Assembly: GCF_011299555.1 (NCBI RefSeq)
Contig: NZ_CP049857.1
Span: 3,596,001 to 3,660,000, forward strand
Source of the DNA: Dysgonomonas sp. HDW5A
GTDB taxonomy: Bacteria > Bacteroidota > Bacteroidia > Bacteroidales > Dysgonomonadaceae
DNA: 64,000 nt
Direction of reading: 5' to 3'
Made by a program: the position numbers and the translations under genes. Numbering within the stretch: position 1 is the stretch's first letter; each line of letters starts with the position of its first letter. The notes under the pieces were generated by a model. That model was not told where the DNA came from and did no database searches. It saw only the letters and a list, made by a program, of their open reading frames with translations. Shown one piece after another: positions 1 to 9,318 of this stretch.

Positions 1-3000
1 GATACTCAGGTATTTTGCGATTCTGCGGATACGGATAACACCGATGAGATCTAAACCTTCCTGTGGAATTTTACCAAAACGGTCTTCCAGCATTTTTACA
101 AATTCGGTTATTTCTTCCTCTTTTTCCAGATTATTAAGAGTACTGTAAATAGATATACGCTCCGAATCGTTGGGTATATAGATTGGAGGAAACAGAAGCT
201 CTAGATCACTTTCAATAAGCACATCATCAACGAAATTATCACCTTTGTTTTTTTTACCGTCTTTACTCTCGTGATATAGCTCGGCAAATTCGTTGTTCTT
301 TAACTCGGTAACAGCTTCAGTTAATATCTTTTGATAGGCTTCATATCCTAAGTCGGCAATAAAGCCGCTTTGTTCGGCTCCTAACAAGTTTCCTGCACCT
401 CTTATGTCTAGATCTTGCATGGCTATATGTATACCGCTGCCTAATTCTGCAAAGTTTTCGATAGCCTGCAATCTTCGTTTAGCTTCAATCGTTAAACTAT
501 CCAGCGGAGGAGCAAGCAGATAACAGAACGCTTTACGGTTGCCACGTCCAACACGTCCTCGTAGCTGATGCAGATCGCTTAGCCCAAATCGTTGAGCGTT
601 ATTTATAATTATAGTATTGGCATTGGGTATATCTATTCCCGATTCTATAATAGAAGTTGCAATCAGTACATCATATTCGTAATCCACAAAGTCAGTGATT
701 ATTTCCTCTAACTTCGTGGGAGGCATCTGTCCGTGGGCTACTGCAATACGTGCATCAGGAACACCTTTGCGTATGGTTGCTTCTATTTCGGGTAAATTAT
801 TTATCCTGTTATTAAGGAAGAATACCTGTCCGTTTCGACTCATTTCGAAGTTGATAGCTTCTGCTATGATTTGAGGGTCGAAAGTATGTACCTCCGTTTG
901 CGTAGGATATCGGTTGGGTGGGGGAGTTGTGATTGTCGAAAGGTCACGGGCACCCATCAACGAGAATTGAAGTGTCCTTGGGATAGGCGTAGCAGTCATA
1001 GTCAATGTATCTACATTAGACTTCATTTGCTTTAACTTCTCTTTTACAGAAACTCCAAATTTTTGTTCTTCATCAATAATTAATAGCCCTAGATCTTTGA
1101 ATTGAATATCTTTATTGACAATTCGGTGTGTACCAATAAGAATATCAATTTCTCCTTTTTTTAATTTATCAAGTAGTTCTTTTACAGCAGCCGGTTTTCT
1201 CGCTCTACTGATGTAGTCTACTTTGCATGGGAAATCTTTTAAACGATCTCTGAAAGTTTTAAAGTGTTGAGTTGCCAAAACGGTAGTCGGGACAAGAACA
1301 GCTACTTGTTTATTGTCAGCAACCGCTTTAAATGCTGCTCTTACTGCAACTTCTGTTTTTCCAAACCCGACATCGCCACAGATAAGCCTGTCCATCGGAC
1401 GATGATTCTCCATATCTTTTTTGACATCGGCTGTAGCTGTTACTTGGTCGGGAGTATCTTCGTATATAAATGATGCTTCGAGCTCATTTTGCATGAAAGT
1501 GTCAGGTGAGAACTTGAAGCCTTCTTCTTCGTTTCGTTTCGAATATAAAATGATAAGATCACGGGCAATGTCTTTAAGACGTTTTTTCGTGTTTTCTTTC
1601 ATTTTCTGCCATGCACCCGATCCTAATTTATTTAAACGAGGAGCTTCTCCATCCTTACCTCTGTATTTTGATATTTTATATAAAGAGTGTATTGGTACAA
1701 ATATGGCATCATTATTCAGATAAGTAATCTTAATATGTTCTTGCAGCTTTTCGTTCACGATAAGTCTGACAAGCCCGCCGAATTTACCAACTCCATGATC
1801 GTTATGAACAACAAAGTCACCTATTTGCAATTGCTTTAATTCTTTAAGGCTTAAAGCAATTTTTCCGGTGCGGGCATTGTCCGATTTTAGGTTGTACTTA
1901 TGAAAACGATCAAAAATCTGATGATCCGTAAAACAGCATATTTTTAAAGTCTGGTCGTAAAAACCTTCATGCAGAGTCTTATTGATAGGTATCAACGGTA
2001 TATTATCCCCTCTGTCGTCAAAAATTGTTTTCAGACGTTCAATTTGCTTCATACTATCACTCAGAATATAAATTGTATATCCTTGAGCCATAAAATCATG
2101 AAGGCTTCTACTTACTAAATCAAAGTTTTTATGGTAAATCGGCTGTAAAGCTGTTTGATATTCAAAAGCAGCATCGGCTACACCAAAGCAGGTATTACCG
2201 AATTGCATTTTTTTGAATTTGAGAATCTCGTTTGTAAAAAGAGGTTCGGATATTAGTTTCGATTGAATATCATCTTCGTATTCAGGATTATCTAATATCG
2301 CACTATCTTCGAATATAGAATTGAGCCGTCCTTGTATCCACGAGTAATCTTTGAATCCGATGATTGTTTCCGAAGGTAACAGGCTTAGCAGAGAGTCTTG
2401 AAGTTGACTAGCCTTAGACATTTCGGGAATAATCTGAATAGAAGTCAATTGTTCTTTCGATAACTGACTTTCGATGTCAAAACGTCTGATTGTTTCTACC
2501 TCATCGCCAAAGAAGTCGATACGAAAAGGGTACTCGCTCGAATACGAAAAAACGTCTAATATACTACCTCTTATGGCATACTGACCGGGTTCATATACAT
2601 ACTCCGTATATTCGAAACCATACGAATCGAGAACTTCCGATACAAATGCAGAGTCTATTTTTTCATCTACAGTAATACGCAGGGTATTCTCTTTAAGGGT
2701 ATCTTTTGATACAACCTTTTCGGCGATGGCTTCGGGATAGGTAACTATAATAAGAGGCGTATCTTCTCCTTGCAGACGACTTAATACTTCGGTCCTGAGT
2801 ATTGCATTTGCAGGGTCAGGTTGTCCGTATTTAATTGACCGTTTGTAAGCAGACGGAAAAAAAAGTACATCCTTAGATCCTAATAGCTGGGTAAGGTCAT
2901 GATAAAAATATCCTGCTGTTTCCAGATCATCCAGTATGTATAAATATTGCCCTTTTTTTTGATTAAATAAGGCTGAAACAAATACCGACCACGAAGACCC

Positions 3001-3105
3001 AAGTAAACCTTTGATATGTAGGTTTTTGTCTTTTTTTAGAGTGCTTGATATTGCTTTTATGCTTGTATGTCCGTCAAAAAGATGGAGAGGAGAAATCGAT
3101 TCCAA
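1..3105 (-). CDS. mfd: Transcription-repair coupling factor Mfd (3' end cut off by window edge)
   Basis: Mfd is an ATP-driven DNA translocase that removes stalled RNA polymerase and recruits UvrA to lesions on the transcribed strand. The frame is open from 3105 to the window edge, about 1035 codons, against a usual family length near 1100-1150, so only the C-terminal tail is missing. Visible are the helicase signature DEEQKFGV near 1060-1075, TATPIPRT near 990, the motif VI stretch GRVGRGNRKAF near 530-560, and a start of the TRCF domain (DLIGVIRIRRIAK) at the edge. The start is inferred to be TTG at 3105: an in-frame TAA lies just upstream, no ATG follows in the first coding stretch, and a TACCTTTG promoter motif sits at 3127-3134. 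The family call is secure; the TTG start is an inference. Confidence 0.95.
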   Translation of the reverse strand, partial: MESISPLHLFDGHTSIKAISSTLKKDKNLHIKGLLGSSWSVFVSALFNQKKGQYLYILDDLETAGYFYHDLTQLLGSKDVLFFPSAYKRSIKYGQPDPANAILRTEVLSRLQGEDTPLIIVTYPEAIAEKVVSKDTLKENTLRITVDEKIDSAFVSEVLDSYGFEYTEYVYEPGQYAIRGSILDVFSYSSEYPFRIDFFGDEVETIRRFDIESQLSKEQLTSIQIIPEMSKASQLQDSLLSLLPSETIIGFKDYSWIQGRLNSIFEDSAILDNPEYEDDIQSKLISEPLFTNEILKFKKMQFGNTCFGVADAAFEYQTALQPIYHKNFDLVSRSLHDFMAQGYTIYILSDSMKQIERLKTIFDDRGDNIPLIPINKTLHEGFYDQTLKICCFTDHQIFDRFHKYNLKSDNARTGKIALSLKELKQLQIGDFVVHNDHGVGKFGGLVRLIVNEKLQEHIKITYLNNDAIFVPIHSLYKISKYRGKDGEAPRLNKLGSGAWQKMKENTKKRLKDIARDLIILYSKRNEEEGFKFSPDTFMQNELEASFIYEDTPDQVTATADVKKDMENHRPMDRLICGDVGFGKTEVAVRAAFKAVADNKQVAVLVPTTVLATQHFKTFRDRLKDFPCKVDYISRARKPAAVKELLDKLKKGEIDILIGTHRIVNKDIQFKDLGLLIIDEEQKFGVSVKEKLKQMKSNVDTLTMTATPIPRTLQFSLMGARDLSTITTPPPNRYPTQTEVHTFDPQIIAEAINFEMSRNGQVFFLNNRINNLPEIEATIRKGVPDARIAVAHGQMPPTKLEEIITDFVDYEYDVLIATSIIESGIDIPNANTIIINNAQRFGLSDLHQLRGRVGRGNRKAFCYLLAPPLDSLTIEAKRRLQAIENFAELGSGIHIAMQDLDIRGAGNLLGAEQSGFIADLGYEAYQKILTEAVTELKNNEFAELYHESKDGKKNKGDNFVDDVLIESDLELLFPPIYIPNDSERISIYSTLNNLEKEEEITEFVKMLEDRFGKIPQEGLDLIGVIRIRRIAKYLSI

Positions 3106-3126
3106 AATAGAGTTGTTTTATAGAAA

Positions 3127-3134
3127 CAAAGGTA
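3127..3134 (-). promoter_or_regulatory. Putative mfd -7 promoter element
   Basis: On the minus strand this reads TACCTTTG, an exact match to the Bacteroidetes TAnnTTTG -7 motif. An ATTG at 3153-3156, 18 bp further upstream, is one base from the TTTG -33 element. It would give a leader of roughly 15 nt before the TTG start at 3105. Confidence 0.5.
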
Positions 3135-3246
3135 ATAATAATTGAAGATTGGAGCAATACACTAATAAATAAAAGAGAAATGACGATTTTTTGATGAAAA
3201 ATATTTAAAAATTACGCAATATGTATACACTGAATGGGGGAATAAC

Positions 3247-3254
3247 TAATTTTG
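3247..3254 (+). promoter_or_regulatory. Putative -7 element for the GT2 gene
   Basis: The sequence TAATTTTG matches TAnnTTTG. It lies about 18 bp before the ATG at 3272, so the mRNA leader would be very short. I see no good -33 TTTG. Confidence 0.4.
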
Positions 3255-3268
3255 AGTAAAATTATAAA

Positions 3269-4012
3269 GTGATGTCGGATTCTATTGTTATTATTCCAAC
3301 TTATAACGAAAAAGAGAATATCGAAAAAATGATTGAAACGGTTTTTGCCCTTTCAAAGCTTTTTCATATTCTTATAGTTGATGATGGTTCTCCTGATGGA
3401 ACGGCTACTATTGTAAAGCGGCTGCAGGAAAAATATTCGGACTCGTTATTTTTATTGGAGAGGAAAGGAAAGCAAGGGTTAGGAACAGCCTATATTGCAG
3501 GTTTTAAATGGGCTTTAGCTCGCGACTACCAGTATGTCTTTGAAATGGATGCTGATTTTTCTCATGATCCGAATGATTTGATTCATCTTTATGATGCATG
3601 TTCGACAGGAGGTGCGGATATGGCAATAGGTTCACGCTATTCGACAGGGGTAAATGTTGTGAATTGGCCTATGGGACGGGTTATTATGTCGTTTTACGCT
3701 TCCAAGTATGTCAAGCTAATCACCGGAATGAATATACACGATGCTACTGCGGGGTTTGTTTGTTATAGACGAAATGTACTTGAGGTTATTGATTTAGATA
3801 AGATCCGATTTAAAGGGTATGCATTCCAGATCGAAATGAAGTATACTGCTTATACTTTAGGCTTTAAACTGAAAGAAGTCTCTATCATTTTTGTAAATCG
3901 GGTTTTAGGCGAATCTAAAATGAATGCAGGTATTTTTGGCGAAGCTTTTTATGGTGTAATAAGACTCCGAATCAATAAAATAATGGGCAGAATTAAAGGT
4001 AATAAAACTTAA
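3269..4012 (+). CDS. Polyprenol-phosphate glycosyltransferase (GT2, DPM1-like)
   Basis: This family moves mannose or glucose from a nucleotide sugar to undecaprenyl or dolichyl phosphate on the cytoplasmic face of the membrane. The 247-residue protein is one GT-A domain. It has an N-terminal IPTYNEKENI motif, VVDDGSPDGT-like residues near 37-45 (here IVDDGSPDGT), and the metal-binding DAD at about residue 94. No membrane segments or C-terminal GtrA domain are present, as in short bacterial and eukaryotic DPM1 proteins. The frame opens with GTG at 3269, but the ATG one codon later (3272) is the more likely start. It converges on the next gene, with overlapping stop codons. Donor and acceptor cannot be told from sequence. 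Confidence 0.85.
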   Translation: MMSDSIVIIPTYNEKENIEKMIETVFALSKLFHILIVDDGSPDGTATIVKRLQEKYSDSLFLLERKGKQGLGTAYIAGFKWALARDYQYVFEMDADFSHDPNDLIHLYDACSTGGADMAIGSRYSTGVNVVNWPMGRVIMSFYASKYVKLITGMNIHDATAGFVCYRRNVLEVIDLDKIRFKGYAFQIEMKYTAYTLGFKLKEVSIIFVNRVLGESKMNAGIFGEAFYGVIRLRINKIMGRIKGNKT

Positions 4013-4881
4013 ATAATTTTTATTTTCTTATTTATTGATGGTAATAGAATCATAAGGTCATTTATAAACAAAGCGACTTTTTTTGTGTCTTTTATACTAG
4101 CTAAAGGTATTTCATATGGCTTTTTATCTCTATTAGTTCTTATGGAAATGTTCGTTGTATATGAACCCTCATAAAGTAATTTTACGATTGTAATTGAATC
4201 AATTTCAGAAAAATGACATTTTGATTTGAAAAATCCATAAAAAGAACTTTCAACAGTCTGGTTATTAATGTCAATATTTACTTTTTTACCTGCAAGAAGA
4301 AGAAAGGCAGTAGATATTAGTAGCATAATATAGTGGTAGTATGAGTCGAGCTGTTCAAATACTTCTAAGTACATAAAAAGTACAAATGGAAGTACAATGA
4401 AAATTAAAAGAGTAAGACTTTTCTCTTGATAACAATAACGTTCTCTATGTATTTCATGAAATAAATGTAATTTTTGTTCTATAGCCGTAATGTTAGGTTC
4501 TATAATTGTGTTTTCAGTTAATAGTTCCTCTATTTTTACTATAGCTTTATAATATATTTCTTTCATCTTCTTGGATCTTTTCCTCAGAGTAGGGGTTAGC
4601 CTTATACCTGCTCCATATATATCATCTTTAAAAATCAGTTCATACATGTATGTTTGAAGAATATAAATTGATCCGCTTTCGGAGTATTGGATTCTGTTGA
4701 CATTTTCTAATAATCCGATCTTTTTATTTTCAAAGAGACTCTTTCTTCTGACAGTCCTCTCTTTAATATCAATTATTATTTGTGTGTTACTTAGAATAAT
4801 GCACAAGACCAATATAATTAAAGGAATAAGGATTGCTAAACATATTAGATTAATACTTATATCGAGACCTTGTTTATTCAT
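4009..4881 (-). CDS. Hypothetical membrane protein, body of a gene split by a T10 tract
   Basis: I do not recognise a named family. The 290-residue protein has a hydrophobic segment at about residues 8-30, a soluble stretch beginning with a beta-rich IIIDIKERTVRRKSLF-type sequence, two further hydrophobic segments near 155-195, and a second similar beta-rich stretch (VNIDINNQTVESSFYGFF). Two copies of a membrane-pair plus a small beta domain suggest a bacterial PH-like arrangement, which is inference only. The first membrane helix of the expected pair is missing from this frame and is found directly upstream in another frame (4874-5005), separated by one base in a run of ten T. The ATG at 4881 is therefore probably internal to the original gene. 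The 3' end overlaps the stop codon of the convergent glycosyltransferase gene. Confidence 0.55.
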   Translation of the reverse strand: MNKQGLDISINLICLAILIPLIILVLCIILSNTQIIIDIKERTVRRKSLFENKKIGLLENVNRIQYSESGSIYILQTYMYELIFKDDIYGAGIRLTPTLRKRSKKMKEIYYKAIVKIEELLTENTIIEPNITAIEQKLHLFHEIHRERYCYQEKSLTLLIFIVLPFVLFMYLEVFEQLDSYYHYIMLLISTAFLLLAGKKVNIDINNQTVESSFYGFFKSKCHFSEIDSITIVKLLYEGSYTTNISIRTNRDKKPYEIPLASIKDTKKVALFINDLMILLPSINKKIKII

Positions 4882-5005
4882 AGAAAAAAAAAACAGAAAT
4901 ACTAAGCATAGGCAGACTCGTGAAAAAGATAATTCCTAAAGCTAAAAAATCTTGTCGTTTGGGGTAAAAGATAATTTTATCTTCTTTAATTTCATATAGT
5001 TTCAT
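4874..5005 (-). pseudogene. Out-of-frame N-terminal piece of the preceding membrane protein
   Basis: A 43-codon frame starts at ATG 5005 and encodes a charged N-terminus (MKLYEIKEDKIIF) followed by a hydrophobic helix (FLALGIIFFTSLPMLSI). It then enters a run of ten T on the minus strand (4884-4893 on the plus strand) and soon stops at TAA 4874-4876. If the run had nine T, this frame would read into the ATG at 4881 and make one protein of about 331 residues with a proper first membrane hairpin. It may be a sequencing error, a true frameshift, a phase-variable tract or a transcriptional slippage site. Confidence 0.6.
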
Positions 5006-5118
5006 GAGATATTTATTCTTGTAAGATTTAGTATGGATATGCTTCTCTTAAAATAACTTGCAAATATATACTAAAGTTTATCGTCGAACTAATAAAAAAG
5101 TCTACGACTTTAATCATT

Positions 5119-5136
5119 TATTTTTGTTTATTTTTG
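5119..5136 (+). promoter_or_regulatory. Tandem TAnnTTTG motifs upstream of trmD
   Basis: TATTTTTG occurs at 5119-5126 and again at 5129-5136, 10 bp apart and 32-49 bp before the trmD ATG. Either could be the -7 element. In this T-rich stretch a chance match is possible. Confidence 0.35.
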
Positions 5137-5167
5137 TCTGCTGAATCAGACCATTATAATTAAAAGA

Positions 5168-5848
5168 ATGAGAATAGATATTATAAGCGTACTTCCTCAA
5201 ATGCTCGAAGGGGCAATTAATTGCTCGATCCTTAAACGGGCACAGGATAAAAATCTTGTTGAAATTCAACTTCATAATTTACGCGATTATTCCACAGATA
5301 AACATCATCGGGTAGACGATTATCCTTTTGGGGGAGAGGCAGGTATGGTAATGCAGATTGAACCGATTGATAATATTATTTCTCTCCTGAAAAGTCAGAG
5401 AACTTATGATGAAGTAATATTTACTTCGCCCGATGGAGAACGATTCGATCAGAAAATGGCAAACAGAATGTCCTCATTCGAAAATATAATTATCCTTTGT
5501 GGTCATTATAAAGGAATTGATTATAGAATCAGAGAACATCTGATAACTAAAGAAATATCGATTGGTGATTATGTCCTTACCGGAGGAGAATTGGCGGCAG
5601 CTATAATTACTGATGCTATAGTTCGCTTAATTCCCGGCGCAATTGGTGACGAGCAGTCGGCTCTTTCGGATTCGTTTCAGGATAATCTATTAGCTCCTCC
5701 TGTATATACCCGTCCGGCAGAATACAAAGGCTGGAAAGTTCCTGATATATTATTATCCGGTCACGAGGCTAAAATTGATGAATGGAAATTGCAACAAGCT
5801 ATATCAAGAACCAAACTACTCAGACCCGACCTGCTAGAAGATAAGTAA
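5168..5848 (+). CDS. trmD: tRNA (guanine-37-N1)-methyltransferase TrmD
   Basis: TrmD methylates N1 of G37 next to the anticodon of tRNAs that read CNN and related codons, using S-adenosylmethionine, and so prevents +1 frameshifting. The 226-residue length is normal. The knotted SAM-binding region is intact: [12 protein letters not shown] at about 110-121 and [14 protein letters not shown] at about 131-144. The N-terminal [13 protein letters not shown] is also typical. In many bacteria trmD sits with rpsP-rimM-rplS; here it stands alone between a membrane protein gene and the convergent tamL. No clear terminator is seen in the 50 bp between trmD and tamL. Confidence 0.97.
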   Translation: MRIDIISVLPQMLEGAINCSILKRAQDKNLVEIQLHNLRDYSTDKHHRVDDYPFGGEAGMVMQIEPIDNIISLLKSQRTYDEVIFTSPDGERFDQKMANRMSSFENIIILCGHYKGIDYRIREHLITKEISIGDYVLTGGELAAAIITDAIVRLIPGAIGDEQSALSDSFQDNLLAPPVYTRPAEYKGWKVPDILLSGHEAKIDEWKLQQAISRTKLLRPDLLEDK

Positions 5849-5898
5849 TAAATAAAACTTACTTTATATTCAAGCTAAACCATAAGAGTTTCGAAACC

Positions 5899-8349
5899 TT
5901 AGAAAGGGTAACCAACTGCAATATGCCAAGCTGTATTTTCTCTGAAATTAAGAGGTTTTAATATAGACCATTTTGATTGGTAACCGTCTACTACTTGGTA
6001 TCCGCTGGCATCGGTTCTGTAAATAGGAATATCCGCAGGATTGTATACTTTCCATCCACAATCAAGACGAATGATAACAAATTCGAGATCAAGTCTTATC
6101 CCTAGTCCCCAAGCATACGCAATTTGTTTGTAGAAGCTGTCGACCTTAAACTCACCTTTATCTTGTCGGTCACTGCCTCTGATAGTCCATATATTACCCG
6201 CATCAACAAATGTAGCCAGTTCGAGTTTCCAGAATACTTTGCTTCGGTATTCTATGTTAGCGTCGAACCTTAAGTCGCCCGACTGGTCATTAAAATTGGC
6301 ATCTGCTCTGTAAAAAGCTCCCGGACCTAATTCGCGGGCTGCCCATCCTCTAACACTGTTGGCTCCTCCCGAGAAGAAACGTTTTTCGAAAGGTACTTGC
6401 TTATTATTGCCATAGGCATAGGCTATGCCGCCCCCTAATCGCCAAGCTAAAGCATTTTTATCATCTATGCGTATCGATTTGCTGTAATCTATATTTCCTC
6501 GTACGTATTGGGCAAAGAAAGTATCAAAGATTTTTCTTGATCCGGTTTCGGGGTCTCTTTCGATTTTAGCTAATGCTGCTACCAATGCAAGTGCATTACC
6601 TGCAGTCTCAACAGATGCTCTTAATGAATAAGTAGATCTGTTGTTTCTTCTATTTGATCCGATAAGTCCTGGTGCTACGGCATTTGTTTTGTAGTAAGTA
6701 TATCCTGTACTGACAATAAATTGATCGGTAAAGCTATATAATTTAGCATTGGGTGACAGGGTACTTTCGAATCTGGGATCCAAACGGGGTATGTGTGCAT
6801 AACTAATTTCTATAAGATCAAGCGTATGCCTTACCGTGTTATTTGTACGGTTTTCCCAAATATATTTTACTCCTGTAGAGAAAACTGTTCTTGTAAAATA
6901 ATTAGGGCGGCGTTGATACGTATAACTTGATACGACTTGAGTGGAAGCTCTTAATCTTCGCCTTAGATCGTGGCTGAGAAAAGGAAATAGAAATCTGGGG
7001 AAAGTAAGCGATGTTTCTCCTCCTATTTCAAAGTAATTGTCTCTAAAGCTCGAAAAGTTAGGTGTAACTGCTTCATAAGAACCCCTTAGTTTAGCATTAA
7101 ACAGTTCAGAACCCTTAAAAGCATTTCGGTGTACATATCCTAGACTAGCACCTACACCGAAGAAGCCGGCTGAGTTTGTACCTTCTATTTCGGCAGATAT
7201 ACCTTGTCTTTTGTCGGGAACTGCTGTAATTATACATCTGAGTTTTGTGGAGTCACCTTCAAGATATTCTTCGTACTTTATATTTATATTCTTCAGAATA
7301 TGTAGTTGCGACAATGAATTGTATGTCGTTGAAACTTGATTTTCGTTATAAAGAGATTGAGGTTGTATGTAGCAATTTTCTAAAATAACGAAAGGTTTAA
7401 TATATCGTCCTCTTGCACCATAAAATATGCGGTATTTGCCTCTTGTAACGGTATCGGTAGCTTGGTAATGGTTGATGTCTCCGTCGGCAATAGGATCATA
7501 ATCAACATAGATATCTATTCCGTCTACATAATATTGTCGGTGAGGTACCTCTGTTACATCATTATTTCCTATACGCTGTGTGAAAGGATAGATGATAAGC
7601 TCTAGATCAACTTTGTTTTCCTTATCTATTGTATCAGCCACAAAGCCGATGTATTCTTTATTAAATGCCATGTAACCATTTCGTCTCAATATGGAGGTGA
7701 CACGATTACGCTCTTCATCCAACAGATCAAGATCAAATCTATCACCTTCCTTTAATAGATTCCCCCTGCTAAGGTATCTATTAAGACTTACTCGCGTCGA
7801 ATCTGATGTGGTTGCCCTCCTTCTGCGTAATGGAAATGACTTGTTAATAATGCCTGCATCAAATACTGTATCACTTATATTTATTTTATAGCTTTCGATA
7901 TTTGAGGCTGCACCTGATTTTACATCGTATATAACCTTTGCTTTTTTATCTTTCTCTATAATCTTAGGTTCAACCTGAGCTTGCAAATAACCTTTGTTAT
8001 TCATTATTCGCTCCAGAGTAACTACTGTTGGTTCTACTTGCGTGCTGTCATATAAAACAGGTGGTTCGCCTCCTCTCTTCAATGCTCTATTGTACCATTT
8101 GGTGGAATCTTTCCCTGATAAATTGTACATAAATAGAGGAAGCTTGAATATTTCGAAAGTTTTGAAATTTGCTTTTTGCTTCACATAAGGTTCCAGATCG
8201 AAGAATGAAACATCTTTTGCATCTACTTTTACGGTAGCCACATCAAGCAGAAGTTCGTTGTCGGGAACATATTTGGTGGTACTGCAAGAGTAGCCAAGCA
8301 ATAATAAAAAACTGATAAAGAAAATTATATTTTGAAGTCTGAATTTCAT
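5899..8349 (-). CDS. tamL: TamL-like outer-membrane Omp85 lipoprotein
   Basis: This 816-residue protein has a lipoprotein-type leader ending at the Cys of LLGYSCSTTKYVP, then POTRA-like regions (roughly residues 40-400), and a C-terminal beta-barrel. The barrel carries Omp85 features such as FFSGGANSVRGWAARELGPG near residue 660 and an aromatic C-terminus (AVGYPF). A lipidated Omp85 protein of this size matches TamL, the Bacteroidetes counterpart of TamA, which works with TamB in outer-membrane assembly. It is not BamA, which lacks lipidation. No tamB is adjacent. It is divergent from the SpoU methyltransferase gene. The Omp85 family is certain; TamL versus another lipidated Omp85 paralogue is an inference from the leader. 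Confidence 0.85.
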   Translation of the reverse strand: MKFRLQNIIFFISFLLLLGYSCSTTKYVPDNELLLDVATVKVDAKDVSFFDLEPYVKQKANFKTFEIFKLPLFMYNLSGKDSTKWYNRALKRGGEPPVLYDSTQVEPTVVTLERIMNNKGYLQAQVEPKIIEKDKKAKVIYDVKSGAASNIESYKINISDTVFDAGIINKSFPLRRRRATTSDSTRVSLNRYLSRGNLLKEGDRFDLDLLDEERNRVTSILRRNGYMAFNKEYIGFVADTIDKENKVDLELIIYPFTQRIGNNDVTEVPHRQYYVDGIDIYVDYDPIADGDINHYQATDTVTRGKYRIFYGARGRYIKPFVILENCYIQPQSLYNENQVSTTYNSLSQLHILKNINIKYEEYLEGDSTKLRCIITAVPDKRQGISAEIEGTNSAGFFGVGASLGYVHRNAFKGSELFNAKLRGSYEAVTPNFSSFRDNYFEIGGETSLTFPRFLFPFLSHDLRRRLRASTQVVSSYTYQRRPNYFTRTVFSTGVKYIWENRTNNTVRHTLDLIEISYAHIPRLDPRFESTLSPNAKLYSFTDQFIVSTGYTYYKTNAVAPGLIGSNRRNNRSTYSLRASVETAGNALALVAALAKIERDPETGSRKIFDTFFAQYVRGNIDYSKSIRIDDKNALAWRLGGGIAYAYGNNKQVPFEKRFFSGGANSVRGWAARELGPGAFYRADANFNDQSGDLRFDANIEYRSKVFWKLELATFVDAGNIWTIRGSDRQDKGEFKVDSFYKQIAYAWGLGIRLDLEFVIIRLDCGWKVYNPADIPIYRTDASGYQVVDGYQSKWSILKPLNFRENTAWHIAVGYPF

Positions 8350-8467
8350 TTATTGAGATGTATAAGTAACATTAAATATTTATTGCTACATTTTATGATC
8401 CGTTATTCTTTCGTCAGAAGATAAAAGGTTTGTGACGTTGAAAAATGATCGGCTATTTAAAAAATGA

Positions 8468-8475
8468 CAAATTTA
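8468..8475 (-). promoter_or_regulatory. Putative tamL -7 element
   Basis: The minus strand reads TAAATTTG, an exact TAnnTTTG match in the divergent tamL/spoU intergenic region, about 119 bp before the tamL ATG. No clear -33 element is seen. Confidence 0.3.
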
Positions 8476-8497
8476 GGATATAATTATATCTTTTTTG

Positions 8498-8505
8498 TAG
8501 ATTTG
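8498..8505 (+). promoter_or_regulatory. Putative -7 element for the SpoU methyltransferase gene
   Basis: TAGATTTG matches TAnnTTTG and lies 42 bp before the ATG at 8548. The upstream spacing to a TTTA at 8472 is a little long. Confidence 0.4.
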
Positions 8506-8547
8506 TCTAACAAAGAATTATTAAATAATGTTGGTTATCATAGTTAA

Positions 8548-9318
8548 ATGAGTTTAAGCAAGAATAAAATAAAATACATACAATCCTTAAAGGATAAAAA
8601 AAGTCGTGAAGAACACCGGACTTTTGTTGTTGAGGGAGATAAAATGGTATCTGAATTAATTGGCTTTGTAAAATGCCAATTGCTTATAGCTACTCCTGAT
8701 TTTGTTCAAACAAATCAAATTCATGATAATAATATCGAAGAGATTGTAGAAGTATCTAAATTAGAATTATCTAAAGCCAGTTTCCTTAAAAATCCCCAGC
8801 AAGCTTTAGGCGTTTTTTATCAACCTCATTATATATTAGAGACAAACCAATTAAGAAATCAATTAATCTTAGCATTAGATTGTATTCAGGATCCCGGAAA
8901 CTTAGGCACAATAATAAGGTTAGCCGACTGGTATGGTATTGAAAATATAATTTGTTCAATGGATACGGTTGACGTTTATAATCCCAAAGTAGTACAGGCA
9001 ACAATGGGGGCTCTGGCTAGAGTGAAAGTTCACTATGTTGATCTATACGAATGTTTGAGAAATATGCAGGAAGTACTCCCTCTTTATGGAACCTTTCTGG
9101 ATGGAAAGAACATGTATCAGCAAGAACTGTCAGAGACGGGCATTATTGTCATGGGGAACGAAGGAAACGGTATCAGCCCCAAAATCGAAACACTTATAAC
9201 AAACAAACTTTTTATCCCGAATTATCCTCCACAAAGGGAAACATCCGAGTCTTTAAATGTAGCAATTGCTACCGCTATTATTTGTACTGAATTTAGACGC
9301 CGTTTGCAAAAACAATAA
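8548..9318 (+). CDS. TrmH/SpoU-family RNA 2'-O-ribose methyltransferase
   Basis: This SPOUT-class enzyme transfers a methyl group from SAM to a ribose 2'-OH of rRNA or tRNA. The 256-residue protein has an N-terminal RNA-binding substrate domain (residues 1-95) and a knotted SpoU domain. The three SpoU motifs are visible: DPGNLGTIIR at 115-124, GNEGNGIS at 203-210 and ESLNVAIATAI at 234-244. The length and N-terminal domain resemble RlmB-like 23S rRNA methyltransferases, but the target base cannot be fixed from sequence. It is transcribed away from tamL. Confidence 0.9.
   Translation: MSLSKNKIKYIQSLKDKKSREEHRTFVVEGDKMVSELIGFVKCQLLIATPDFVQTNQIHDNNIEEIVEVSKLELSKASFLKNPQQALGVFYQPHYILETNQLRNQLILALDCIQDPGNLGTIIRLADWYGIENIICSMDTVDVYNPKVVQATMGALARVKVHYVDLYECLRNMQEVLPLYGTFLDGKNMYQQELSETGIIVMGNEGNGISPKIETLITNKLFIPNYPPQRETSESLNVAIATAIICTEFRRRLQKQ

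Noticed and set aside
5899-8349. BamA assignment for the Omp85 protein
   Set aside because: The lipoprotein leader and length fit TamL better; BamA carries an ordinary cleaved leader.
8418-8445. Possible sixth copy of the dispersed palindrome (AAAAGGTTTGTGACGTT)
   Set aside because: Three arm mismatches remove the symmetry, so it is not distinguishable from chance.
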